Assembly (NCBI RefSeq): GCF_025506275.1
Contig: NZ_QYCP01000091.1
Coordinates: forward strand, 1 to 64,000
Direction of reading: 5' to 3'
Length of the DNA: 64,000 nt
Source: Brevibacterium permense
GTDB taxonomy: Bacteria > Actinomycetota > Actinomycetes > Actinomycetales > Brevibacteriaceae
Part shown: piece by piece, positions 1-8,199 of the stretch
Layout: every line of letters begins with the position of its first letter
How positions within the stretch are numbered: position 1 is the first letter of the stretch
Position numbers and translations under genes: made by a program
Notes under the pieces: model-generated
Database searches by the model: none
What the model was told of the DNA's origin: nothing
The model's input: the letters and a program-made list of their open reading frames with translations, nothing else

Positions 1-2709
1 GGCGGTGTCCCCATCCCCTGCCTCTGCGACCCGTTCGAGGTCCGTGGCCGCCTGGGACCGGCGGATGTCGACGGGCAGGATCGGTACTCCGTGCCGGCGG
101 GCGTCGGCGATGAGCGACTGCGGGGAGTAGAAGCCCATCGGCTGGCTGCGCAGCAGACCGGCGGTGAAGGCGGCGTGGTGATGGTATTTGAACCAGGCGG
201 ACTGGTAGACGAGGTTCGCGAAGCTGATGGCATGCGATTCGGGAAATCCGTAGTTCGCGAAGGCCGCGATGGTGGAGAAGATCGTCTCGGCGGTCTCCGC
301 GTCGACTCCGCGCTCCATGGCTCCGGTACGGAACTTCTCGGCGAGTTCGGCCATCCGCTTCTCCGACCGACGGGAGCCCATGGCCTGCCGCAGCCGGTCG
401 GCATCGGCACCGGTGAACCCGCCGACGTCGATGGCCATCTGCATGAGCTGCTCTTGGAACAGAGGGACCCCGCAGGTCTTGGCCAAGGACTTCTCGAGCA
501 GCGGGTGGAGGTATTCGACCTCATCCAGACCCTGCCGTCGGCGGATATAGGGGTGGACGGATCCACCTTGGATCGGCCCCGGTCGGATGAGAGCGACCTG
601 GACGGCCAAGTCGTAGAACTTCTCCGGGCGCAGCCGGGGCAGGGTGGCCAGCTGGGCGCGGGATTCGACCTGGAAGACCCCGATCGCATCGGCGCGGCAG
701 AGCATCTCGTAGACGGCTTCGTCGTCGTCATCGATCTCCGCCCGGTCGATGAGGACCCCGGTGTGACGGTGGACGAGTCCGACCATCTCGTGCAGGGCGG
801 TGAGCATGCCCAGACCGAGCAGGTCGAACTTGACCAGGTCCATGGCCGCGCAGTCGTCCTTGTCCCATTGGACGACGGTGCGGTGGCCCATCGTTGCCTT
901 CTCGATCGGCACAACTTCGCCGATGGCACGGTCGGCCAGGATCATCCCACCGGAGTGGATGCCCAGATGGCGCGGTGAGCCGAGCAGATCCTCGGCGACC
1001 TCGAGCACCGGTGCGGGCACCGGTGAGTCCTCAGCATCGGGCAGGCTCGACCACCGGTTGCTCGACTTCGAGAACGCATCCTGCTGGCCGGGGGCATAGC
1101 CGAGGCTGAAGGCGGCATCCCGGATGGCCGATTTCGCACGGTAGGTGATGACATTGGCGACCTGGGCAGCCCGGTCACGGCCGAAATGGTCGTAGACGTA
1201 TTGGATGACCTCTTCGCGGCGGCCGGATTCGATGTCGATGTCGATGTCCGGGTACCCCTTGCGGTCCGGGGACAGGAACCGATCGAAGAGCAGTCCGTGT
1301 TTGACGGCGTCGACGGCGGTGATGCCGAGGACGAAGCAGACCGCGGAGTTCGCCGCCGAACCCCGGCCTTGGCAGAAGATGCCCATATTGCGGCAGAACT
1401 CGGTGATGTCGAAGACGATGAGGAAGTAGCCGCAGAAGCCCAGTTGGGCGATCATGTCCATCTCCCGGTCCAGCTGCTCCCAGGCCCGCGGATGCTCTGC
1501 TCGGGATCCGTAGCGGGTACGGCCGCGTTCGGCGATGAGGCCGCGCAGATACGTCTCCCCCTCGGTCTCATCGGGCATCGGCGCCTTCGGCAGGTCGGGA
1601 CGGGCCGAGGAGAGGACGAAGGAGCAGTCCTGACCGATCCGCACCGCATTGTCCACAGCCTGCCGCGGGAATCGCGCGAGCATCTCCTGGCCGGTGTGGA
1701 TGCGTGCGCTCGCCGTCGCCGGCAGCCATCCGGCCAGTTCGTCCAGGGACTTCCGCGACCGCACCGAGGCGCGCACCTGAGCCGACTTCCACTCGGCCCG
1801 GGTGGCGAAGTGGACGGCATTGCTGGCGATGATCGGCAGGCCCGTCCGCTGAGCCAGATCGCCGAGGTGGCGCAGCCGTTCGTCGTCATCCGGGGTTCCG
1901 TCCCGGCTGAGTTCGACGGCGACCCGGTCGGGTCCGAAGAGTGCGGTGAGTTCGCGCAGAGCGCTGAGCCCGCCGTCATCGTTGCCCAAGGCTCGTCGCA
2001 GCGGTCCTTTGCGACAGCCGGTGAGGATCATCCAGTCTCCGTCCTCTGCCGCGAGTTCTTCGAGGTCGAAGAGCGGACGGTTCTTCTCACCGCGCAGGTT
2101 CGCCTCGGTGATGACCTGAGAGAGCTGGCGGTAGCCCTCGACGCTGCGGGCGAGGACGAGCAGGTGGGTGGCATCGGGGTCGGTCTGTCCGGGGATCTTC
2201 TCGGCCAGCCCGATGGACAGTTCGGAGCCGAACACGGTGTCCAGTCCCGCCTCGGCAGCGGCATGGGCGAAGCGGACGGCACCGTAGAGTCCGTTGTGGT
2301 CGGTCAGCGCCAGGGAGCTCAGCCCGGCGGCGGCGCCGGCGGCGACGAGCTCTTCGGGGTCGGAGGCTCCGTCGAGGAAGCTGAACTGGGAGTGCACATG
2401 CAGCTCCGCCCAGTCGACCTGCTTCCGCAGCAGTCCCGGTCCGCGGTTCGGCCCCTGAGCACTGCCGGCGCCTGCCGGCTCCTGATAGCGGCTGAGTCCG
2501 TCCGAACCGCCGGGGCCGACCGAGACTTGGTAGCGGTCGGGGCGGGAGAACGCAGGGGCATCGGAGCCGTCAGCGTGCTTGTCGACAGGCTGTTTTCCTG
2601 CCGAGTTCTCGCCAGCAGGCTGTTTGTCCGCCGGGGAAGACCGGATGTCCTTGCCCTCGAGGCGGCGGGCCAGCTTCGACCACGGTGTGCGCGGGTTCGA
2701 GAATCCCAT
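1..2709 (-). CDS. dnaE2: Error-prone DNA polymerase III alpha subunit DnaE2 (C-terminus cut by window edge)
   Basis: C-family replicative-type polymerase used for translesion synthesis and damage-induced mutagenesis with ImuA' and ImuB. The 903 visible codons start at ATG 2709, preceded by a strong GGAGGAG ribosome site. An N-terminal linker of about 95 residues, rich in charged and small residues, precedes the PHP domain (ELHVHSQFSFLDG near residue 102; LALTDHNGLYG). The polymerase core shows the metal-binding PDIDIDIES motif with Asp488/490/492. The family usually exceeds 1,050 residues, so roughly the last 150 or more lie outside the window. It is the last gene of the imuA'-imuB-dnaE2 cassette, 65 bases after imuB, and should share its SOS promoter. 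The long linker before PHP is somewhat unusual. Identification as DnaE2 rather than DnaE1 rests on this context and is secure. Confidence 0.95.
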   Translation of the reverse strand, partial: MGFSNPRTPWSKLARRLEGKDIRSSPADKQPAGENSAGKQPVDKHADGSDAPAFSRPDRYQVSVGPGGSDGLSRYQEPAGAGSAQGPNRGPGLLRKQVDWAELHVHSQFSFLDGASDPEELVAAGAAAGLSSLALTDHNGLYGAVRFAHAAAEAGLDTVFGSELSIGLAEKIPGQTDPDATHLLVLARSVEGYRQLSQVITEANLRGEKNRPLFDLEELAAEDGDWMILTGCRKGPLRRALGNDDGGLSALRELTALFGPDRVAVELSRDGTPDDDERLRHLGDLAQRTGLPIIASNAVHFATRAEWKSAQVRASVRSRKSLDELAGWLPATASARIHTGQEMLARFPRQAVDNAVRIGQDCSFVLSSARPDLPKAPMPDETEGETYLRGLIAERGRTRYGSRAEHPRAWEQLDREMDMIAQLGFCGYFLIVFDITEFCRNMGIFCQGRGSAANSAVCFVLGITAVDAVKHGLLFDRFLSPDRKGYPDIDIDIESGRREEVIQYVYDHFGRDRAAQVANVITYRAKSAIRDAAFSLGYAPGQQDAFSKSSNRWSSLPDAEDSPVPAPVLEVAEDLLGSPRHLGIHSGGMILADRAIGEVVPIEKATMGHRTVVQWDKDDCAAMDLVKFDLLGLGMLTALHEMVGLVHRHTGVLIDRAEIDDDDEAVYEMLCRADAIGVFQVESRAQLATLPRLRPEKFYDLAVQVALIRPGPIQGGSVHPYIRRRQGLDEVEYLHPLLEKSLAKTCGVPLFQEQLMQMAIDVGGFTGADADRLRQAMGSRRSEKRMAELAEKFRTGAMERGVDAETAETIFSTIAAFANYGFPESHAISFANLVYQSAWFKYHHHAAFTAGLLRSQPMGFYSPQSLIADARRHGVPILPVDIRRSQAATDLERVAEAGDGDTA

Positions 2710-2774
2710 CGGGATCTCCTCCTCTCAGGTGGGGTCGTTCTCTCAGTTGGAGTCGTCGGTCGGCAGGTTGCCGG

Positions 2775-4400
2775 TCAGCGGTAACGGCCGGTGAGGTACC
2801 ACTGACCGTGCTCTTTGCTCAGCAGAAGGGCACGGCCGGCATCGGTGACCACCTGCAGCCGGGTGCGGTAGACGGCTCGGTTCGGGTCCCACCATCCGGA
2901 TTCGATGGGCCAGGAACCGGAGTAGTCGGTGATGGTCTCGGTCTGCCCGGTGGGGAATCTGATCGTCGCCGGGGCCGCACCCAGACCCGAGGGGCGTGCT
3001 TCCACCGGTGAGCCGTCCGCGGCGAGCACGTCGACGGCGGAGTGTTCGACGGTCGTCGGACGGGGTGCGTGCAGAGCACCGGGCCAGGGAGCGGCAGGGC
3101 TGCGTTCGGGGACGGCCGCCTGCTGCCACGGGGTCCACAGGTTCGTCTCTGCCGGGTCCCACCCGCCTTGGATGCCCGGAACCAGGACGGCATCGGGACC
3201 GAACAGTCCCTGCAGACGCTCGAGCGTATGGGTGATCTGCCCGGTGTTCTCGTCGAACAGGCTGCGTGTGGCACCGATCGGGGTGGTCAGTTCGGCCGCG
3301 ATGAGGCGCAGCGCGATGATGCCGTCGTCGGAGAAGTCCTCGGCGTCGGGCGCCGGCTCGTCGACGATGTCGAGTTCCTGCGTGTCAGGCTGCGCCGTGC
3401 GGGGATTCTGTCCCGGAGGCGAACCCCGGCCCACTCCCGCCAGCCAGCCTTCGGCCTGCCACCGCAGGCGGTCGGCGATCGCATTCTCCTGCATGTCCTC
3501 GATCCGCCAGGTCCGGGACGAGGACTGGCCGCCCGCGGCATCGAGTTCGATCGTGATCTGGGTGCAGACCAGCCCCTGTCTGCGCACCTTGGCCAGCAGG
3601 TCGGCACCGAGCTGGCGGGCGAGGAAGCCGAGGGTATCGCTGCGGGCCGTCGGGGCATCGAGGTCGAGTTCGACGTCGAGCTGTTCGCCGCGGACATGAT
3701 CGGCGAGCGGGGCTCCTGCCCGCCCGGAGGCCAGGTCGTGCAGATGCCGACCGAAGGCGCCGAAGCGTGCGTTCACGTCTTTGGTCGCGAGGCGGGCGAG
3801 GTCACCGAGGGTGCGCAGCCCCAGCTGCAGGAAGACCTCGATCAGCGCGGTCGCCTCGGCGCCGGCGTATTCCAGGGTGGTGATCGGCTGGGCGGAGAGG
3901 AAGTCCACGGTCTGTCCGGATTCGACGCGGCGCGCCTGTCCGGCGGCGAGGACCGCGGCGAAGACGGTATCGGCGATCCCCGGGAAGAACTCCCATCCGG
4001 TGTCATCGACAAGCGCCGAGACCAGTGTTTCGACCGCCTCGGCTTCGTCGGCGTAGCCGTGTCTGAGCGAGTCGAGAGGGATCGCCAATGTTCCCGGGCT
4101 GAGCAGGGTGAACCGTGCGACGAGGTTGTCGAGGGCACCGACCCCGGCACTGAAATGTCGGTTGTCGGCCTCTTCGTCCCAGACCGCGATGTGGGCTTCC
4201 GGACAGCGGTATCCCACGGCGCGTTTGTTGTTCCCGGCGGTGATTCCGGCGGCACGGGCCGGAGCATCGGCGGCGATGACCTTGCCGGCGTGGAGGACCG
4301 CGACAGGGCGGCCCGGTGCGATGTCGTGTTCGACCGCGGCGGCCACCGCCGGCCAGTCGGGAACGGTGAGCACGAGGGTGCGGCCGGACTCATCCGACAT
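2775..4400 (-). CDS. imuB: ImuB-like catalytically inactive Y-family DNA polymerase homologue
   Basis: 541 residues resembling the actinobacterial ImuB/DinP-related protein that bridges DnaE2 to the sliding clamp; in mycobacteria ImuB is not itself a polymerase. The N-terminus (LVLTVPDWPAVAAAVE) aligns with the start of Y-family palms but lacks the DxD-type metal ligands, as expected for ImuB. The middle has the little-finger-like helix-hairpin region (LGLRTLGDLARLATKDVNARFG). A NLWTPW stretch near residue 420 is a possible clamp-binding site by analogy with the QLPLWG motif of mycobacterial ImuB, which is inference. The start codon lies inside the end of imuA' (11-base overlap), giving translational coupling. 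The C-terminal 120 residues are typical of the family and end with WYLTGRYR. Confidence 0.9.
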   Translation of the reverse strand: MSDESGRTLVLTVPDWPAVAAAVEHDIAPGRPVAVLHAGKVIAADAPARAAGITAGNNKRAVGYRCPEAHIAVWDEEADNRHFSAGVGALDNLVARFTLLSPGTLAIPLDSLRHGYADEAEAVETLVSALVDDTGWEFFPGIADTVFAAVLAAGQARRVESGQTVDFLSAQPITTLEYAGAEATALIEVFLQLGLRTLGDLARLATKDVNARFGAFGRHLHDLASGRAGAPLADHVRGEQLDVELDLDAPTARSDTLGFLARQLGADLLAKVRRQGLVCTQITIELDAAGGQSSSRTWRIEDMQENAIADRLRWQAEGWLAGVGRGSPPGQNPRTAQPDTQELDIVDEPAPDAEDFSDDGIIALRLIAAELTTPIGATRSLFDENTGQITHTLERLQGLFGPDAVLVPGIQGGWDPAETNLWTPWQQAAVPERSPAAPWPGALHAPRPTTVEHSAVDVLAADGSPVEARPSGLGAAPATIRFPTGQTETITDYSGSWPIESGWWDPNRAVYRTRLQVVTDAGRALLLSKEHGQWYLTGRYR

Positions 4401-5172
4401 GACTGATCACCTGCCGCAGCTGTGTGATCGTCGACCACCGAGGATCGTCGTCCGTGTCCGTGGCCGGATCTGTGTCCAGATCCGTTGTCGGGGCAATGGA
4501 CGCTCCTCCGCCGTCTGCCACCACTTCCAGCGTCCCCGCGGGGACGCTGGCGGGAGTTCCTGACGGCCCGGGCAGCAGGAACCGGTGGGTTCCCGTCTGT
4601 GAACGAGCACGGACGAGGCAGGACTGCAGACGGCCGTGACCGTGTTCGGCACCCGTCCAACGGGTGTCGGTGATCTCGATCTGCTCCGTACCGCCAGAAA
4701 GAGGTCGGAGACTGATAAGGCTCATTCGTCGTTCACGGATCTTCGCCAGGAGTCGGGCCCGTTCCGACGCGCTCGGGGCGAAGCCGGGGTCGACGAGGAT
4801 GATGTCGAAGGATTCGATGAGGATCGACGCCACTCGCAGCCAGTCCTCACCAGGGGTCGCGAGGTTGACGAAATGATCGAGATCGACACCGAGGTCGGCG
4901 ATCGAGGACACGGACGGTTCGCCGAGCCCGATGCCGGCACACCACTTCTGTTCCCGGGTCGCCGCAGCGATCGTCGCCAGGCCGCAGCTCAGCGACAGCT
5001 CACCGGTGACGGTGACGAGTTCCCCACGCGGCAGACCGCCGCGACGGAACAGCGGCGAGAGCACAGGATCCACCGGATGGGGTGGGATCTTGTCGAACAG
5101 TGCCGCAGCCGTGGAGATCCCCGTCTCCCGACTGAGCTGTTCGATGACCGGTGCTGCTGACATGACATCCAT
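4390..5172 (-). CDS. imuA': ImuA'-like SOS mutasome protein
   Basis: 260 residues related to the RecA-like ImuA/ImuA' accessory proteins that work with ImuB and DnaE2 in DNA-damage-induced mutagenesis. The RecA-like fold is visible (RGELVTVTGELSLSCGLATIAAATREQ; a hydrophobic strand FDIILVDPG), but the P-loop has lost its lysine, as in the ImuA' group. Two starts are possible: ATG 5172, or ATG 5163 (MSAAPVIEQL). The promoter geometry (-10 GATAAT at 5171-5176) would place the transcript start at about 5163-5164, favouring a leaderless message from 5163. The alternative start at 5172 overlaps the stop of a possible 57-residue upstream frame. A LexA-type box sits immediately upstream. The C-terminal third is rich in Asp and Thr and carries one copy of a 16-bp palindrome repeated in this window. 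Confidence 0.85.
   Translation of the reverse strand: MDVMSAAPVIEQLSRETGISTAAALFDKIPPHPVDPVLSPLFRRGGLPRGELVTVTGELSLSCGLATIAAATREQKWCAGIGLGEPSVSSIADLGVDLDHFVNLATPGEDWLRVASILIESFDIILVDPGFAPSASERARLLAKIRERRMSLISLRPLSGGTEQIEITDTRWTGAEHGHGRLQSCLVRARSQTGTHRFLLPGPSGTPASVPAGTLEVVADGGGASIAPTTDLDTDPATDTDDDPRWSTITQLRQVISHVG
4531..4546. repeat. 16-bp perfect palindrome, copy 1 of 3 (inside imuA')
   Basis: CGTCCCCGCGGGGACG, fully self-complementary. It encodes part of a Val-Pro-Ala-Gly-Thr stretch in the poorly conserved C-terminal part of ImuA'. Identical copies lie at 7634-7649 and 19530-19545. Confidence 0.8.
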
Positions 5173-5199
5173 TATCGAACTGGTGTTCTAAATTGGCAA
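5171..5199 (-). promoter_or_regulatory. Promoter of imuA'-imuB-dnaE2
   Basis: On the minus strand TTGCCA (5194-5199) is followed after exactly 17 bases by GATAAT (5171-5176), a near-consensus housekeeping promoter. The predicted start point is at about 5163-5164, on or next to ATG 5163, so the message is probably leaderless. Confidence 0.75.
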
Positions 5200-5345
5200 G
5201 ATTCAGACAACAGCTTTGTCTTCCCGGGCGTGTCGCCATTCGGATTCGAGCCTTCATGCGGTAGTGAAACGAGATCAAAGCCGCAGCACTCACCGTCACC
5301 TCCCGGGTCGGCCGCCTCCGCCGCATTCGGCTCATCGTCACTCAT
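5172..5345 (-). CDS. Possible small acidic protein, 57 residues, upstream of imuA'
   Basis: An open frame of 57 codons starts at ATG 5345 behind a very good ribosome site (GGAGGGGAG, four bases from the ATG). The product (MSDDEPNAAEAADPGGDGEC at the N-terminus) is acidic, has three cysteines and resembles nothing I recognise. Its TAA stop overlaps the first base of the upstream candidate ATG of imuA' (5172), an arrangement typical of coupled genes. Against it: the end of the frame covers the imuA' promoter and LexA box, and amino-acid composition is low in complexity. It may be a real SOS-linked leader peptide or a chance frame. Confidence 0.3.
   Translation of the reverse strand: MSDDEPNAAEAADPGGDGECCGFDLVSLPHEGSNPNGDTPGKTKLLSESCQFRTPVR
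5175..5190 (-). promoter_or_regulatory. LexA (SOS) operator of the imuA'-imuB-dnaE2 cassette
   Basis: TCGAAC-TGGT-GTTCTA fits the Gram-positive/actinobacterial SOS box TCGAAC-N4-GTTCGA with one mismatch. It lies between the -35 and -10 elements of the imuA' promoter, so LexA binding would block RNA polymerase. This matches established SOS control of the homologous mycobacterial cassette. Confidence 0.88.
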
Positions 5346-5580
5346 GGCGCTCCCCTCCCGCGGCCGCTTCGGCCCTCTGGCCCGGCGATCCCCATGACCA
5401 CCGACCGTGCCTCCACTCTAGGATTCGGCACTGACACCAGAATTCGAGCGAAGACAGTCTTCAGCACTCGATGATTGCCGAGATTCGATTGAGTTTCGTT
5501 TCTTCAGGTGACGGAACCGAACCACGTGTGTCCCGAAGATCGCCGAACTGCCCCACACCGGTGGTGTCAGCGCCGACGGG
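5346..5580. other. Intergenic region with no convincing gene
   Basis: Between the possible 57-residue frame and the methyltransferase promoter I see no frame with a ribosome site and protein-like composition on either strand, and no RNA gene. It probably holds the promoter for transcription leftward. Confidence 0.5.
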
Positions 5581-5592
5581 TAGGGTGACGTC

Positions 5593-6260
5593 ATGACTGA
5601 CGAAGCCCGCATCCGCGAAGCGGCCACGCGTGATTCCTACGATGCGATCGCCCGGACCTACACGGAATGGGTCGCCGATGAGCTCACTGCCAAACCGCAT
5701 GACCGCGCCGTCCTCGGGGCCTTCTCCGAGCTCGTCCTCGGCACCGGCTCGACGGAGGTCCTCGACATGGGATGCGGGCCCGGTCGCATCACCACATTCC
5801 TCGCCGCCCTCGGACTCGAACCGCGCGGACTCGACCTCTCCCCTGCCATGATCGAACTCGCGCAGGGCCTCTATCCGGCGCATCAGTTCGACATCGGGTC
5901 GATGACCGCCCTGCTTATGCCGATGAGTCCTTCTCCGGTCTCGTCGCCTGGTATTCGACGATCCACGTCCCGGACGATGAGCTTGTCCTCACCTTCGCCG
6001 AGGCGGCCCGTGCCCTGCGTCCGGGCGGTTGGTTCCAGTTGGCGTTCCAGCTCGGGGACCGGGTCGATCATTTCTCCGATCTCGCCGGCTTCGACGTCGA
6101 CCTCGACTTCCACCGCCGCTCGATCGATGACGTGTTCACCGCGCTCGAACCGCACGGCTTCATTCCTGCCACCCGTCTCGAACGCGAACCCGACCGGACC
6201 GGTCGCTTCCCGGAGACGACCAGGCAGGGGTACCTCCTCGTTCGTAAGGCCAGCCTCTGA
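5593..6260 (+). pseudogene. Class I SAM-dependent methyltransferase, interrupted by a one-base frameshift
   Basis: The first frame gives a normal methyltransferase N-terminus: SYDAIARTYTEW, then the SAM-binding loop EVLDMGCGPGR and the acidic motif LDLSPAMIELAQ, up to FDIGSMTAL. From about 5911-5916 the similarity continues only in the next frame (YADESFSGLVAWYSTIHVPD, then AARALRPGGWFQLAF and a normal C-terminus ending at 6260). One missing base, most simply a C within CTGCTTATGCC, restores a protein of about 222 residues. If translated as it stands, the first frame runs on to 6273 with nonsense sequence. A -10 hexamer TAGGGT at 5581-5586 is six bases before ATG 5593, so it would be leaderless. 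It may be a recent pseudogene or a sequencing error; both halves show normal codon use, so the break is recent. Confidence 0.8.
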
Positions 6261-6280
6261 GGTGAGAAGATGAGGGTGAT

Positions 6281-6745
6281 ATGAACATCGACATCGTCTT
6301 CCACACTCCCGAGATCCCCGGAAACACCGGAAACGCCATCCGGCTCGCCGCGGTCACCGGAGCCCATCTGCATCTCGTCGAGCCCCTCGGCTTCGACCTC
6401 TCCGACGCGAAGCTGCGCCGAGCCGGTCTCGACTATCACGACCTCGCCCATGTCACCGTCCATCCTTCGATCGACGAACTCTGGGGCCACCTCGGCGAAC
6501 GTCGGGTGATCGCGTTCAGCACGCATACGGACAATTCCTTTGCCGAGGTGGACTACCAAGACGGTGATGTCCTCCTCTTCGGACGCGAGTCGACGGGACT
6601 GCCCGACGAAGTCGTCAACGACGAGCATGTGGATATGACGGTGCGGATTCCGATGCTGCCTGCACGCCGCTCGCTCAACCTGGCGAATTCGGCATCCATC
6701 GCCATCTACGAAGCCTGGCGTCAGCACGGATACGCAGGGGCCTGA
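6281..6745 (+). CDS. trmL: tRNA (cytidine/uridine(34)-2'-O)-methyltransferase TrmL
   Basis: 154-residue stand-alone SPOUT-class enzyme that methylates the wobble ribose of certain leucine tRNAs using SAM. The trefoil-knot signatures are clear: the N-terminal PEIPGNTGNAIRLAA, the LFGRESTGLP loop and the C-terminal IPMLPARRSLNLANSASIAIYEA, which form the SAM pocket. Length matches TrmL/YibK (about 155). The ribosome site GAGGGTGAT lies directly before ATG 6281, 20 bases after the end of the broken methyltransferase, so they may share a transcript. There is nothing unusual about it. Confidence 0.95.
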   Translation: MNIDIVFHTPEIPGNTGNAIRLAAVTGAHLHLVEPLGFDLSDAKLRRAGLDYHDLAHVTVHPSIDELWGHLGERRVIAFSTHTDNSFAEVDYQDGDVLLFGRESTGLPDEVVNDEHVDMTVRIPMLPARRSLNLANSASIAIYEAWRQHGYAGA

Positions 6746-6790
6746 ACCCGCGTAGACTTCTTCGCGAACGCTTTACCTGAAAGGACCACT

Positions 6791-7615
6791 ATGACCGCAA
6801 AGGTACTCACTGTCGCCGGATCCGATGTCTCCGGAGGAGCCGGACTCGAAGCCGACCTGAAGATGTTCGACGAATACGGGGCATTCGGCACTGCCGTCGT
6901 CACCTGCATCGTCACTTTCGATCCCAATGACGGATTCGCCCACGTCCTCGAGTTCATCGAGCCCGAGGTCGTCACCCGTCAGCTCGAATCGACTCTGGCC
7001 GTGCACGAGTTCACCGCCATCAAGTCCGGCATGCTCGGCTCCGTCGACTCGGCACTGGTCCTCGCCGAAGAGCTGAAGACCAATGATCTGCCGTACGTCT
7101 TCGATCCTGTGCTCGTGTGCAAGGGCGCAGGCACCATGGTCGATCTCAAGGATCTCTTCGTCGAGAACCTCGTGCCTCTGGCCACCGTCGTCACCCCGAA
7201 CCTCGAAGAGGCCGCGACCCTGGCCGGGGTCGACCCCATCGACTCCGTCGAAGGCATGATCGAGGCCGCGAAGATCATCCACGGGCAGGGCGCGAAGAAC
7301 GTCGTCGTCAAGGGCGGAGCCCGCCTCGCCGGGGACGATGCCATCGACATCCTCTTCGACGGAGAGACCGTGACGACTCTGCGCTCGCGTAAGGTCAACA
7401 ACAAGCTCGTCAACGGCGCAGGCTGCTCCTTCGCCTCCTCGATCGCGGCAGGAATCGCCACCGGTCTCGACATCAAGGACGCCGTCGTCTCTGCCAAGGA
7501 GAAGGTCGCTCACGGAATCGCAAACTGCCTCGACAATGCCACCGGCGTCGCCTCGCTCTACCATCCGGCGGCACGGGTGAGCCCCTCCACCGAGGTCTCA
7601 GTCACCGTCGACTGA
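6791..7615 (+). CDS. pdxK: Pyridoxine/pyridoxal kinase of the ThiD/PdxK (ribokinase) family
   Basis: 274 residues of the ribokinase superfamily: the N-terminus VLTVAGSDVSGGAGLEADLKMF is the substrate-binding motif shared by PdxK and hydroxymethylpyrimidine kinase ThiD, and NGAGCSFASSIAAGI is the anion hole with the nucleophile/cysteine region. The Cys in GAGCSFA and the single-domain length are close to the Bacillus-type pyridoxine kinase that evolved from ThiD, so salvage of vitamin B6 to the 5'-phosphate is the best guess; HMP(-P) kinase activity for thiamine cannot be excluded. The ribosome site AAAGGA precedes ATG 6791. It is followed by two hairpins separating it from convergent rpmE2. 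Confidence 0.85.
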   Translation: MTAKVLTVAGSDVSGGAGLEADLKMFDEYGAFGTAVVTCIVTFDPNDGFAHVLEFIEPEVVTRQLESTLAVHEFTAIKSGMLGSVDSALVLAEELKTNDLPYVFDPVLVCKGAGTMVDLKDLFVENLVPLATVVTPNLEEAATLAGVDPIDSVEGMIEAAKIIHGQGAKNVVVKGGARLAGDDAIDILFDGETVTTLRSRKVNNKLVNGAGCSFASSIAAGIATGLDIKDAVVSAKEKVAHGIANCLDNATGVASLYHPAARVSPSTEVSVTVD

Positions 7616-7627
7616 TCACCGGTGCTT

Positions 7628-7655
7628 CGGCTGCGTCCCCGCGGGGACGCAGCCG
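7628..7655 (+). terminator. Hairpin after pdxK
   Basis: A GC-only stem (CGGCTGCGTCCCC pairing with GGGGACGCAGCCG) begins 13 bases after the pdxK stop codon. There is no T run, so it may act as a weak terminator or transcript-end stabiliser. Confidence 0.5.
7634..7649. repeat. 16-bp perfect palindrome, copy 2 of 3 (intergenic)
   Basis: CGTCCCCGCGGGGACG, here extended to a longer hairpin (7628-7655) between pdxK and rpmE2. It matches the copies in imuA' and rnhA exactly. Confidence 0.8.
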
Positions 7656-7702
7656 GTCACAGTCGGGACGTCGCATCAGAGTCAGTCGCTCTGCAGACGG
7701 CA

Positions 7703-7739
7703 AATCGCCCCGCACACCATTCCGGTGTGCGGGGCGATT
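7703..7739 (-). terminator. Terminator between rpmE2 and pdxK
   Basis: A perfect 16-bp stem (AATCGCCCCGCACACC and its complement) with a five-base loop, 29 bases beyond the rpmE2 stop. On the minus strand the right arm ends in GATTTG, a short T-rich tail. Being nearly symmetrical, it can serve both convergent genes. Confidence 0.8.
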
Positions 7740-7767
7740 CGTATGAAGCTGTTGGGAACGCCCGAGA

Positions 7768-8022
7768 TCAGCGCTTGCCGAAGCCCTTGTAGCGGTCCTT
7801 GAACTTCTCCACGCGGCCGGCGGAGTCGAGGATGCGCTGCTTGCCCGTGTAGAACGGGTGCGAAGCGGACGAGATCTCGACGTCGATCACGGGGTAGGTG
7901 TTGCCGTCTTCCCACTCGATGGTCTTCTCGCTCTTAGCGGTGGAGCGGGTGAGGAACTTGGTGCCGGAAGCCAGATCGTTGAACACGATCGGCGCGTATT
8001 CCGGGTGGATGTCCTTCTTCAT
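7768..8022 (-). CDS. rpmE2: 50S ribosomal protein L31 type B
   Basis: 84 residues beginning [16 protein letters not shown] at ATG 8022, behind AGAGG. This is the type B (C-minus) L31, which lacks the CxxC zinc ligands of type A and carries the typical insert ([19 protein letters not shown]). In many bacteria this paralogue replaces the zinc-containing form when zinc is scarce, usually under Zur control. The frame stays open upstream to 8139 but the extra residues do not look like L31. Two palindromes lie just upstream (8046-8057 and 8059-8073); neither fits the AT-rich Zur consensus I know. Confidence 0.95.
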   Translation of the reverse strand: MKKDIHPEYAPIVFNDLASGTKFLTRSTAKSEKTIEWEDGNTYPVIDVEISSASHPFYTGKQRILDSAGRVEKFKDRYKGFGKR

Positions 8023-8045
8023 TTTCTTACCTCTGCTGAATTCTT

Positions 8046-8073
8046 TCAGGCGCCTGATATGAGTTGAACTCAT
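8046..8073 (-). promoter_or_regulatory. Paired palindromes upstream of rpmE2
   Basis: TCAGGCGCCTGA (8046-8057, perfect) and ATGAGT-TGA-ACTCAT (8059-8073) stand side by side 24-51 bases before the rpmE2 start codon. They could be an operator, but no regulator can be named from sequence. Confidence 0.3.
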
Positions 8074-8199
8074 CTGCCAGTGCCCGAATTCGTCTGCTGG
8101 ACACGCTCCGAACCGTAGGAACCGGACACGGAGCGACAATCGATTCTAACTGATGGGCCCGGACAAAGCGATTCGACACGGATCTCCTAAACTGTGGCC

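Noticed and set aside
91..2784. Plus-strand frames of 295 and 532 codons at the left edge
   Set aside because: They are shadows of dnaE2, which runs on the minus strand from 2709 through the window edge and has clear PHP and polymerase motifs.
5593..6273. Programmed ribosomal frameshift in the methyltransferase
   Set aside because: No slippery heptamer or following pseudoknot is evident at 5905-5920; a simple one-base loss explains the data better.
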